A stretch of 6,596 bases of DNA, taken from the NCBI GenBank assembly GCA_000433635.1, contig HF997944.1, positions 2,960-9,555 on the forward strand, read 5' to 3'. The stretch is from Ruminococcus sp. CAG:254 (GTDB taxonomy: Bacteria; Bacillota; Clostridia; Oscillospirales; Ruminococcaceae). The notes under the pieces were generated by a model. It was not told the DNA's origin and ran no database searches. It saw only the letters and a list, made by a program, of their open reading frames with translations. The position numbers were made by a program, and so were the translations under genes. Shown piece after piece: positions 1 to 6,192 of this stretch; positions within the stretch are counted from its first letter, which is position 1; each line of letters begins with the position of its first letter.

Positions 1-2
1 CC

Positions 3-314
3 ACAGAACTGGTAAAATGGATGAGCGGCGTGGACAGCGGCGTTCTTCTCTATGAGAATACAAAAAGTATGCCTTCCACTTATGCAGCATATGACCAAAT
101 TACCACTTTTGAAGAGGATGAAAATTATAAGGCTCTTTATGAACAACTGAGAGATTATGGTCACCCCAGACCAAAAACCCCTGTTTATCCGCAGGTCAGC
201 ACATCATTCCAGCAAGTTTTAGAGGATGTTGGATTGAGCGGCAAAGATGTGCAAACAGAAATGGATCAATCTGTAGAAAGGATTAACGCAAAGCTCGAGC
301 GTTACACAAGATAA
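3..314 (+). CDS. ABC sugar transporter, extracellular substrate-binding protein (C-terminal fragment)
   Basis: The reading frame is open to the left window edge and ends with TAA at 312-314, so about the last 103 residues are visible. Family 1 solute-binding proteins (MalE/MsmE-like, COG1653) are usually over 400 residues, so most of the gene, including any lipoprotein signal, is outside the window. The visible part fits the C-terminal helices of this family: a W-M-S-G-V stretch near the start, a PVYPQVS segment and a final amphipathic helix ending VERINAKLERYTR. The identification also rests on the two permease genes that follow directly. The family binds the sugar outside the membrane and delivers it to the permeases; from the downstream enzymes the ligand is inferred to be sucrose or a short fructo-oligosaccharide. 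An ATG at 21 is internal, because the frame is open before it. Family confidence is good; the exact ligand is inferred. Confidence 0.82.
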   Translation, partial: TELVKWMSGVDSGVLLYENTKSMPSTYAAYDQITTFEEDENYKALYEQLRDYGHPRPKTPVYPQVSTSFQQVLEDVGLSGKDVQTEMDQSVERINAKLERYTR

Positions 315-315
315 C

Positions 316-1215
316 ATGAAAAAGAAATCAAATTCCATTCTCGGGATGTCTTTTTTTGGACCCGCACTGGTTCTGATGACGGTGTTCCTGTTCATTCCGA
401 TGATACTCACTCTGATTTACAGCTTTACCGATTATTTTGCATTGAATCCAAAGCTGACACACTTCATAGGACTGGAAAACTTCAAAAACATCTTCAAAGA
501 CGATCTGTTTACTACCGCTTTTGGAAACACCATCAAATTCGTGTTGATCATTGTTCCCCTGCAAACACTGGGAGCATTGGGATTGGCATTGCTCATCAAC
601 AAGGTCACAGTTTGTAAGAAATACTTCAAGGTTGCATTTTTCATCCCAGTGGTCATGTCCTTGGCGGTCGTTTCAAACCTCTGGATGCAAATTTATAGCC
701 CAGAAGGCATTCTAAACACCATTCTCTCCAACTTTGGCATTGATGCACAGCCGTTTATTTACGGAGCCAATCAGGCACTCCCCTCCATTGCACTGATGAG
801 TGTCTGGCAAGGTGTTGGCTATCAGATGATTATTTTTCTGGGTGGCTTGCAGGCAATCAATCCGGCACTCTATGAAGCTGCGGAAATGGATCATGCCAGT
901 GCTTGGAGCAAATTTAAGAATATCACACTGCCGGAACTGAAACCGCTTTGTGTATTTGTCTTTATCACGGTGACCATCGGAGCATTCCGTATGATTGTAC
1001 AGCCAATGGTAATGACTGGCGGCGGACCTTCTCACTCAACCTATACGATTGTCTATGATATTTACGAAACCGGCACGGTAAACTGGGAAATTGGTCTTGC
1101 TTCGGCAATGGCAATTGTCTTCACCGTATTTGTTGTCATTCTTACCATCATTCAAACACTTCTGACAAAGGATAAGGAGGAAAAACATGAAAACAAAAAA
1201 GCAAAGAATCATTAA
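316..1215 (+). CDS. ABC sugar transporter permease, MalF/MsmF type
   Basis: This 299-residue inner-membrane protein forms half of the import channel. About six hydrophobic segments are visible, near residues 12-36, 74-95, 105-125, 157-180, 210-232 and 259-284. The EAA coupling loop, which contacts the ATPase, lies at residues 187-206: it starts EAAEMDHAS and ends ITLP. MTGGGP at 233-238 is typical of the MalF-like partner. The ATG is one base after the binding-protein stop and lacks a convincing Shine-Dalgarno sequence, so translation is probably coupled to the upstream gene. An internal Met at codon 11 is less likely because it would remove the start of the first membrane segment. The 3' end overlaps the next permease by 29 bases, and the overlap encodes a highly charged Lys/Glu/His-rich tail. 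In the EAA loop, His replaces the usual Gly after Asp. The substrate is inferred from the operon. Confidence 0.93.
   Translation: MKKKSNSILGMSFFGPALVLMTVFLFIPMILTLIYSFTDYFALNPKLTHFIGLENFKNIFKDDLFTTAFGNTIKFVLIIVPLQTLGALGLALLINKVTVCKKYFKVAFFIPVVMSLAVVSNLWMQIYSPEGILNTILSNFGIDAQPFIYGANQALPSIALMSVWQGVGYQMIIFLGGLQAINPALYEAAEMDHASAWSKFKNITLPELKPLCVFVFITVTIGAFRMIVQPMVMTGGGPSHSTYTIVYDIYETGTVNWEIGLASAMAIVFTVFVVILTIIQTLLTKDKEEKHENKKAKNH
1174..1180 (+). promoter_or_regulatory. Strong ribosome binding site inside the upstream permease gene
   Basis: AAGGAGG lies 6 bases before the ATG at 1187 and inside the last codons of the first permease. It fixes the start of the second permease and shows that the 29-base overlap is used in translation, not a mis-assigned start. 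Confidence 0.85.
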
Positions 1216-2038
1216 CGGTATTTTTGTTGCCGTCATGTTGGTGTTATCCCTGTTTTTCCTGTTTCCAGTTATTTGGATGATTGCAAACTCGTTCAAACAG
1301 GATGCAGCCATTACCGCAGATATGAACTCTGTTCGTGCATTCGTTCCACCTGCTCCAGGAAAAGGTTTTTTCGATAACTACAAGGAAATCTTATTCAATA
1401 CCAGCTTTCTCCGCTATATGTTGAATACCCTATTCTATGCTGCCATTTTGATTGTTGCAGGTGTCATTGTCAATGGATTAGCAGGATACGCTCTTGCAAA
1501 AATCAAGTTCCCATTTCGTGACAGATGGCTGGCAATTATCATGATGCTGATGATTATTCCAACAGAAACCATTATCACCATCAACTTTATGTTTGTTTCC
1601 AAAATGGGACTGCTGAATACCGTTTTTGGCTATGTCCTCCCGATGATCGTCAACCCGTTTAATATTTTCCTGTTCCGACAAGTTTTTGTCAGTCTGCCCG
1701 ATGATGTCTGGGAGGCTGCACAGTTGGATCACTGCAATCCGGTCAAATATTTCTTTACAATGGTGTTGCCAATGTCCAAAACAGTTGTTGCAACGGTCAG
1801 CGTTTTCACATTTCTAAATGTATGGAATGACTACCTCTGGCCATCTCTGGTGTTCACATCCAGCGATCTTTTGACGGCTCAGATCGGTTTAAATTCCATC
1901 ACATCCAATGACAATACCACGATGGGACAGACACTTGCTGTCATCACCTTGATTACGATTCCGGTTATTATCATCTATGCCCTTTTCTCCAAGCAGATTG
2001 TAGAGGGTGTTGTTTCCACAGGTTCCAAGGAGGGTTAA
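1187..2038 (+). CDS. ABC sugar transporter permease, MalG/MsmG type
   Basis: This 283-residue inner-membrane protein is the second half of the channel. Hydrophobic segments appear near residues 10-33, 80-104, 113-135, 145-165, 197-220 and 250-268. The EAA loop is at residues 176-195, beginning EAAQLDHCN and ending MVLP. A WNDYLWPSLV stretch at 213-222 and a C-terminus of the form VEGVVSTGSKEG are hallmarks of MalG-like subunits. It should pair with the preceding permease and two copies of the ATPase encoded next. The start at 1187 is supported by AAGGAGG six bases upstream and gives a normal N-terminus: a basic stretch, then the first membrane helix. As in its partner, the loop has Asp-His where Asp-Gly is common. 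The stop is 3 bases before the ATPase start. Confidence 0.93.
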   Translation: MKTKKQRIINGIFVAVMLVLSLFFLFPVIWMIANSFKQDAAITADMNSVRAFVPPAPGKGFFDNYKEILFNTSFLRYMLNTLFYAAILIVAGVIVNGLAGYALAKIKFPFRDRWLAIIMMLMIIPTETIITINFMFVSKMGLLNTVFGYVLPMIVNPFNIFLFRQVFVSLPDDVWEAAQLDHCNPVKYFFTMVLPMSKTVVATVSVFTFLNVWNDYLWPSLVFTSSDLLTAQIGLNSITSNDNTTMGQTLAVITLITIPVIIIYALFSKQIVEGVVSTGSKEG

Positions 2039-2041
2039 CTT

Positions 2042-3136
2042 ATGAGCTTTATTGAAATGAAAAACATCTGCAAGAAATATGCAGGTGCAGAGAAAAATTC
2101 CGTAACCGATTTCAACCTTTCCATCGAAGAGGGCGAATTTATTGCCTTTGTTGGCCCTTCCGGCTGCGGAAAATCGACCACACTTCGTATGATTGCCGGA
2201 TTTGAAGAAATCACCAGCGGCGACTTCTACATTGACGGAAAACGCATGAATACCGTTTTGCCAAGAGATCGTGGAATTTCTATGGTGTTCCAGAATTATG
2301 CACTCTATCCGCACATGACCGTGGAAAAGAATATTTCCTATGGCTTGAAAAATATGAAAGTTCCAGCAGACGAAATCAAGAAAAAGGTGGACTGGGCAAT
2401 CGAGATTCTGGGACTTTCGGAATATCGTTACCGGAAGCCAAAGAATCTTTCCGGCGGACAGCGGCAGAGAGTCGCACTGGGGCGTGCAATTGTCAAAAAT
2501 CAGAAACTGTTTCTGATGGATGAACCGCTTTCCAACTTGGATGCGAAATTGAGAGTCAGCATGAGAAGCGAAATCAGCAAGTTGCACCGTCAGCTGGGCA
2601 GCACTACGATTTATGTGACACATGATCAGGTGGAAGCAATGACGATGGCAGACCGCATTGTTATTATGAAAGATGGTGTGATTCAGCAGGTGGGCAAGCC
2701 AATGGACTTGTATGAGCATCCGGCAAATAAGTTTGTGGCTGGGTTTATCGGTTCGCCGCAGATGAATTTTTATGCAGTAAAAGTGACTGGAACTACCATG
2801 ACTTTCTCCGATGGGAATAAGATGCACTTGCCGGAATCTATGGTATCGAAACTGAACGGCAGACAGGGTGCATTCATTCTCGGCATTCGTGGTGAGGACA
2901 TCAAGCTGGATCCGCAAAATCTGGATCTATACAAGAACAATATCATGTCTGCAACCGTGGACAGTGTAGAAGTTATGGGAAATGAGAATAATCTGTACTT
3001 TAACTTTGGTGGCACTGGTTCCGTTGCAAGAGTGTCTAAGTATGAAATCAGCAAACCTGGCGATACCATTGATTTTACCTTTGTTCCGTCCAGAATGCAC
3101 TTCTTTGATACACAAACCGAAGAAAGCCTTTTCTAA
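2042..3136 (+). CDS. ABC sugar transporter ATP-binding protein, MalK/MsmK/UgpC type
   Basis: This 364-residue cytoplasmic ATPase powers the importer. All nucleotide-binding motifs are intact: Walker A GPSGCGKST at residues 38-46, Q-loop Gln84 in VFQNYALYP, signature LSGGQ at 136-140, Walker B LFLMDEP at 156-162, D-loop SNLD at 164-167 and the switch His194 in YVTHDQ. After about residue 235 a TOBE/MOP-like regulatory region follows, as in MalK, MsmK and UgpC; total length is normal for that group. AAGGAGG at 2027-2033, inside the end of the preceding gene, sits 8 bases before the ATG. Many Bacillota serve several sugar importers with one shared ATPase encoded elsewhere, so a dedicated copy in the operon makes this transporter self-contained. 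It could also serve other importers. No motif is missing, so it is expected to be active. Confidence 0.96.
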   Translation: MSFIEMKNICKKYAGAEKNSVTDFNLSIEEGEFIAFVGPSGCGKSTTLRMIAGFEEITSGDFYIDGKRMNTVLPRDRGISMVFQNYALYPHMTVEKNISYGLKNMKVPADEIKKKVDWAIEILGLSEYRYRKPKNLSGGQRQRVALGRAIVKNQKLFLMDEPLSNLDAKLRVSMRSEISKLHRQLGSTTIYVTHDQVEAMTMADRIVIMKDGVIQQVGKPMDLYEHPANKFVAGFIGSPQMNFYAVKVTGTTMTFSDGNKMHLPESMVSKLNGRQGAFILGIRGEDIKLDPQNLDLYKNNIMSATVDSVEVMGNENNLYFNFGGTGSVARVSKYEISKPGDTIDFTFVPSRMHFFDTQTEESLF

Positions 3137-3137
3137 T

Positions 3138-3143
3138 AGGAGG
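3138..3143 (+). promoter_or_regulatory. Ribosome binding site that decides the GH32 start
   Basis: AGGAGG stands 2 bases before an ATG at 3146, 8 before an ATG at 3152 and 11 before an ATG at 3155. The first spacing is too short for efficient initiation, so 3152 is the preferred start, with 3155 as an alternative. Confidence 0.75.
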
Positions 3144-3151
3144 ATATGATT

Positions 3152-4453
3152 ATGATGCAGAACATTCATTTTAAAGCTCCAAATTGCTGGATCAATGACC
3201 CAAACGGATTTATCTGGTACAAGGGACAATATCACTTGTTTTATCAATGTTTTCCCTATGCTCCGCAATGGGGCAGAATGCACTGGGGACACGCTGTCAG
3301 CAAAGATTTGGTAAACTGGGAGGAAAAAGGCATTGCCCTGTATCCGACCAAAACAGATGACCGCAGCGGCTGTTTTTCCGGAAGTGCTGTGGAACAGGAT
3401 GGGACACTCTACTTATTTTATACAGGTGTCAATTATTTGGAGGAAAATCCAGAAGACATTAATCAGTGCCAAAACGACCAGTTTCTTGCTGCACAACTGA
3501 TGATTTCTTCCGATGACGGTATGACGTTCGATAATGTCAAAAGAAAAAAGACCATCATTCCACCCATTGCAGAAGAAGCCATTGGCAACAAGACCCACAC
3601 CCGTGACCCAAAGGTATGGCGTGGAAAAGATGCGTGGTATCTGGTTCTGGGAAGTTCCGTTGACCACAAGGGCAGACTGCTGATTTATAAGAGCAGTGAT
3701 TTGCAGAATTGGACATATCTCAGTCACGTGGAAAAGGACAACTTTGGCTGGATGTGGGAGTGTCCAGACTATTTCGAGATTGATGGCAAGGGCATTACAG
3801 TATTCTCTCCGATGGAGTTTCTGAATGATGGAAAAGCATATGATTCCGCAGCGATTTGTATGTTTTCCGCATTCGATGAATCGACTGGAACGATGCAGCT
3901 TGCAGAGGACTATCAGTTTTTGGACTACGGATTGGATCTCTATGCCCCGCAGAGTACAACGGATGAAGACGGAAACCGTATTGTCATTGCATGGATGAGA
4001 ATGCCGCAGGCAGTAGACGGTAAGTGGAACGGCATGATGTGTATTCCAAGAGTGGTTTCTGTGAAGAATCAACAGATTTATTTTCAGCCCCATCCGCATA
4101 TCCGAAACGCATTTGTGAAAGAGATTTCCTCTCCAAAGCAAGCTGGCAAGTCAGGCTATCTGGTAAAAACAACACTGGAAAATGGCGAATGCATCAATAT
4201 TGGCGGATACCAGATTTGGAGAAAGCAAAACAAGCTTTTCACTGACCGCTCTGCTGTATTTGTGAAAGATGACAATTATCGGCTGACTGCAGAAACGCCA
4301 GTCCTCAAGAACGGCTGTGAACTGGAAATTTATGTGGATTCCAATTTGATTGAAGTCTATGCCAATCAGGGCGAAGCTGTAATCAGCAGCGTGGTATACG
4401 GGTTATCAAATCACATTGATGGCGAAGCCTATACGTTGTATACAACAGAGTGA
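3152..4453 (+). CDS. GH32 beta-fructosidase (sucrose / fructo-oligosaccharide hydrolase), cytoplasmic
   Basis: This enzyme hydrolyses beta-fructosyl bonds, releasing fructose from sucrose, sucrose-6-phosphate or short fructans. From the 3152 start it has 433 residues. All three GH32 catalytic motifs are present: WINDPNG at 13-19 with nucleophile Asp16, RDP at 151-153 with the transition-state Asp152, and WECPD at 202-206 with acid/base Glu203. FSGS at 75-78 also matches the family. The five-bladed propeller fills roughly residues 5-310, followed by a short C-terminal beta-sandwich. There is no signal peptide, so it should act in the cytoplasm on imported sugar. The N-terminus reaches the nucleophile motif after only 12 residues and the protein is somewhat short for ScrB/SacA-type enzymes. 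With an ABC importer rather than a PTS, unphosphorylated sucrose or kestose-like oligosaccharides are more likely substrates than sucrose-6-phosphate. Family is certain; exact substrate is inferred. Confidence 0.95.
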   Translation: MMQNIHFKAPNCWINDPNGFIWYKGQYHLFYQCFPYAPQWGRMHWGHAVSKDLVNWEEKGIALYPTKTDDRSGCFSGSAVEQDGTLYLFYTGVNYLEENPEDINQCQNDQFLAAQLMISSDDGMTFDNVKRKKTIIPPIAEEAIGNKTHTRDPKVWRGKDAWYLVLGSSVDHKGRLLIYKSSDLQNWTYLSHVEKDNFGWMWECPDYFEIDGKGITVFSPMEFLNDGKAYDSAAICMFSAFDESTGTMQLAEDYQFLDYGLDLYAPQSTTDEDGNRIVIAWMRMPQAVDGKWNGMMCIPRVVSVKNQQIYFQPHPHIRNAFVKEISSPKQAGKSGYLVKTTLENGECINIGGYQIWRKQNKLFTDRSAVFVKDDNYRLTAETPVLKNGCELEIYVDSNLIEVYANQGEAVISSVVYGLSNHIDGEAYTLYTTE

Positions 4454-4463
4454 GGAAAATGCA

Positions 4464-5441
4464 ATGAAAAATTATGATGTAACAGCTTTGGGTGAACTGT
4501 TGATTGATTTTACTGAAAGTGGAATCAGTTCACAGGGGAATCCTCTACTGGAAGCAAATCCAGGTGGTGCTCCTTGCAATGTGCTTGCCATGCTTTCTAA
4601 GCTGGGAAAACGAACTGCATTCATTGGAAAAGTCGGAGCAGATATGTTCGGCAGACAGCTTGCAGAAACCATAAACGAGGTTGGCATTTGTACAGACGGA
4701 CTCGTGACAGATGCGAGCGTTCCAACGACGCTTGCCTTTGTGCATACCTTTGCAGATGGCGAACGGGAGTTCAGTTTTATTCGCAATCCGGGTGCAGACA
4801 TGATGCTGAGCAAGCAGGAAGTGCGTACAGATTTGATTCGGGATTCCAAAATTTTTCACTTTGGCACGCTTTCCTCGACCCATGCAGGCGTTCGGGAAGC
4901 CACCAGATTTGCTATAGATACTGCAATCGAAAGCGGAGCGATGCTTTCCTTTGACCCGAATTTACGGGAACCGCTTTGGAAAAATCTTGAAGATGCAAAA
5001 ACAGAAATTGAATATGGATTTTCAAAATGCAATCTTCTGAAAATCTCAGATAATGAGGTGGAGTTTCTGTTCGGGCATTCGGACTATGACCGGGCAGCAA
5101 GGGAACTCTTGGAAAAATATTCGCAGATGCAATTGATTTGTATTACTCTTGGTGGAAATGGAAGCTGTGCTTATACCAGAAATGCAATCGCAAAAGCACC
5201 GGTCTATGATGTGAAACCCGTGGAGAAAACTGGTGCAGGAGATACATTTTTTGGTTGTGTACTGAACTATGTGTTGGAGCATGAAGCGGACAAGCTCACG
5301 AAAGAGCAGCTTCTGGAATTGCTGTATTTTGCAAATGCGGGAGCATCGCTGATTACAACAAGAAAAGGGGCATTGAAGGTGATGCCAAATCGGCAGGAAA
5401 TACAGGACTTGATGAACGCAGGAATCGTTTCAAAAGCATAA
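4464..5441 (+). CDS. Fructokinase, PfkB/ribokinase family
   Basis: This 325-residue cytoplasmic kinase should phosphorylate fructose with ATP to fructose-6-phosphate, feeding glycolysis. The N-terminus (VTALGELLIDFT) is typical of PfkB fructokinases. Sugar-binding signature 1 is GGAPCNV followed by LSKLGKR near residues 34-50. DPNLR is at 164-168. The ATP-site signature KTGAGDTFFG at 255-264 contains the anion hole GAGD and catalytic Asp260. The ATG at 4464 is chosen because GAGG at 4452-4455 is 8 bases upstream and the protein then begins at the conserved first strand; an in-frame ATG at 4416 would add 16 unconserved residues inside the GH32 gene. It lies 10 bases after the GH32 stop and completes the pathway by using the fructose that enzyme releases. 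Related PfkB sugar kinases exist, but the GH32 neighbour supports fructose. Confidence 0.93.
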   Translation: MKNYDVTALGELLIDFTESGISSQGNPLLEANPGGAPCNVLAMLSKLGKRTAFIGKVGADMFGRQLAETINEVGICTDGLVTDASVPTTLAFVHTFADGEREFSFIRNPGADMMLSKQEVRTDLIRDSKIFHFGTLSSTHAGVREATRFAIDTAIESGAMLSFDPNLREPLWKNLEDAKTEIEYGFSKCNLLKISDNEVEFLFGHSDYDRAARELLEKYSQMQLICITLGGNGSCAYTRNAIAKAPVYDVKPVEKTGAGDTFFGCVLNYVLEHEADKLTKEQLLELLYFANAGASLITTRKGALKVMPNRQEIQDLMNAGIVSKA

Positions 5442-5447
5442 AAAGCT

Positions 5448-5498
5448 AAAAAGCACGTTACTTTTACGCCTATCGGTGTGGAAAGTGATGTGCTTTTT
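5448..5498 (+). terminator. Long intrinsic terminator of the sugar operon, likely bidirectional
   Basis: Starting 7 bases after the fructokinase stop, positions 5448-5470 pair with 5475-5498 around a TATC loop. The stem is about 23 pairs, with a few G-T wobbles and one bulged G at 5480. The left arm begins AAAAAGCAC and the right arm ends GTGCTTTTT, so a T-run closes the hairpin on the plus strand. The A-run at the left base gives a T-run on the minus strand as well, so it could also stop transcripts arriving from the minus-strand transposases downstream. Confidence 0.88.
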
Positions 5499-5515
5499 GA
5501 TCCTATATAACAAAC

Positions 5516-5544
5516 TTGACACGTAAGCCACAAGGGAATAAAAT
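5516..5544 (+). promoter_or_regulatory. Putative sigma-70-type promoter before the IS3 orfA remnant
   Basis: TTGACA at 5516-5521 is a perfect -35 match. It is separated by 17 bases from TAAAAT at 5539-5544, which differs from TATAAT at one position. Transcription would start near 5551, just before the ATG at 5559 and the orfA remnant, leaving almost no leader. The box also explains a TTG here that could be mistaken for a start codon. This is a sequence match only; AT-rich IS ends produce chance hits. Confidence 0.45.
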
Positions 5545-5560
5545 AGAAAAAAGGAAAAAT

Positions 5561-5884
5561 GAAGGATACGACGAGGAATACAAAGTGCAGGCGGTCAAGT
5601 TCGCCAAAAACCTTGAATCAGCAAAAGCAGCAGAGGAGCTGCAAATCCCTGCCAACAAATTGTACAGCTGGATGCAAAAGGTGAAAACAGCCGAGCTGAT
5701 CGGATGCGACGAACGCAGCTAGGAAGAAGCGTTGAGCATTGCCAAAGAGAATCAGCAGCTGAAAAAGCGAATCAAAGCGTTGGAAAAAGAAAATCGTCGT
5801 TTGAGTGAAAAGAATGAATTTCTGGAGGATGCAGCAGCTTTTTTCGCTGCATGCCGTCGGAGGTCCGGAAAGAGCAGCGATTGA
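5561..5884 (+). pseudogene. IS3-family transposase OrfA remnant, interrupted by an amber codon
   Basis: The frame starting GYDEEYKVQAVKFAK encodes the helix-turn-helix region of an IS3-type OrfA (SAKAAEELQIPANKLYSWMQK), which would bind the element's ends. It stops at TAG 5720-5722. The same frame then continues for 53 codons with the expected leucine-zipper coiled coil (ENQQLKKRIKALEKENRRL) and the family-like FLEDAAAFFA end, stopping at TGA 5882-5884. Homology continues on both sides of the TAG, so the gene is broken by a point mutation. The start is also doubtful. The only nearby ATG (5559-5561) is one frame off; adding one base after it would give Met-Lys-Gly-Tyr-Asp, which suggests a small deletion. 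An upstream TTG at 5516 coincides with a -35 box and is an unlikely start. No OrfB (DDE integrase) follows, except perhaps about ten codons before the IS630 fragment. Confidence 0.8.
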
Positions 5885-5909
5885 GATATACCATCCTCTA
5901 TTCTAAAAA

Positions 5910-6140
5910 TCAATAAAAATCAGAAAAATCAAACACCTCGAAGCGAAAAGTCAAAAGGGAGGAAAGCTGTTCAAAATAATTTTCATGAAGCGTTTTTACA
6001 AAGCTTTCAATCGCAGAATAAAAATCCCGAAAGCTATGGTAGTATTGATTGGCAAGGATTTCTTTTCGGAGAAATTTCCAAAGTCTTTCTATCAGATTCA
6101 GATTTGGAGAATAAGGTGGCAAGAAAACTAAATTGATATT
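5910..6140 (-). pseudogene. IS630-family transposase, C-terminal fragment
   Basis: Read on the minus strand, the frame gives NINLVFLPPYSPNLNLIER, then LWKFLRKEI and about 45 more residues, ending at a stop at 5910-5912. This is the characteristic end of IS630/Tc1-mariner-type DDE transposases, with the last catalytic acid in LNLIERLW. Only 76 residues remain of a protein that normally has over 300 or is split into two frames. A stop codon at 6141-6143 lies directly upstream and no earlier transposase motifs are visible, so the catalytic domain is lost and the fragment should be inactive. A TTG at 6120-6122 in PPYSPN is not a real start, since the conserved sequence extends before it. The fragment lies between the IS3 remnant and the IS5-type element, in opposite orientation to the sugar operon. 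Confidence 0.82.
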
Positions 6141-6160
6141 TCATTTTTCTGCTTTGTCCC

Positions 6161-6185
6161 TAGACCTTGTTTGAAAAATCAAGAT
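6161..6185. repeat. Probable terminal inverted repeat of the IS5-type element (3' end of the transposase)
   Basis: The stretch TAGACCTTGTTTGAAAAATC lies just beyond the transposase stop, where an IS5-group end is expected, and resembles the AGACCTT-type ends of some IS5-family elements. It is preceded by CC, giving a CTAG sequence at 6160-6163 that would fit the YTAR target preference of the family. The matching end is outside the window, so the boundary cannot be confirmed here. Confidence 0.4.
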
Positions 6186-6192
6186 AATTGTA

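Noticed and set aside
1889..2917. A 342-codon open frame on the minus strand opposite the ATPase gene
   Set aside because: It is rich in His, Cys and Asn with no family motif, and lies antisense to a fully conserved ABC ATPase; a shadow frame.
3413..4141. A 242-codon open frame on the minus strand opposite the GH32 gene
   Set aside because: No recognisable domain or ribosome binding site, and the opposite strand carries all GH32 catalytic motifs.
4416..4463. An earlier in-frame ATG for the fructokinase
   Set aside because: The extra 16 residues are unlike any PfkB N-terminus, lie inside the GH32 gene, and the ATG at 4464 has a better placed ribosome binding site.
5516..5518. TTG as the start codon of the IS3 OrfA
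   Set aside because: It coincides with a TTGACA -35 box, and the following residues up to GYDEEYK do not resemble an OrfA N-terminus.
6120..6122. TTG as the start of a 70-residue protein on the minus strand
   Set aside because: Conserved IS630 sequence (NINLVFL) continues before it, so this is the middle of a truncated transposase.
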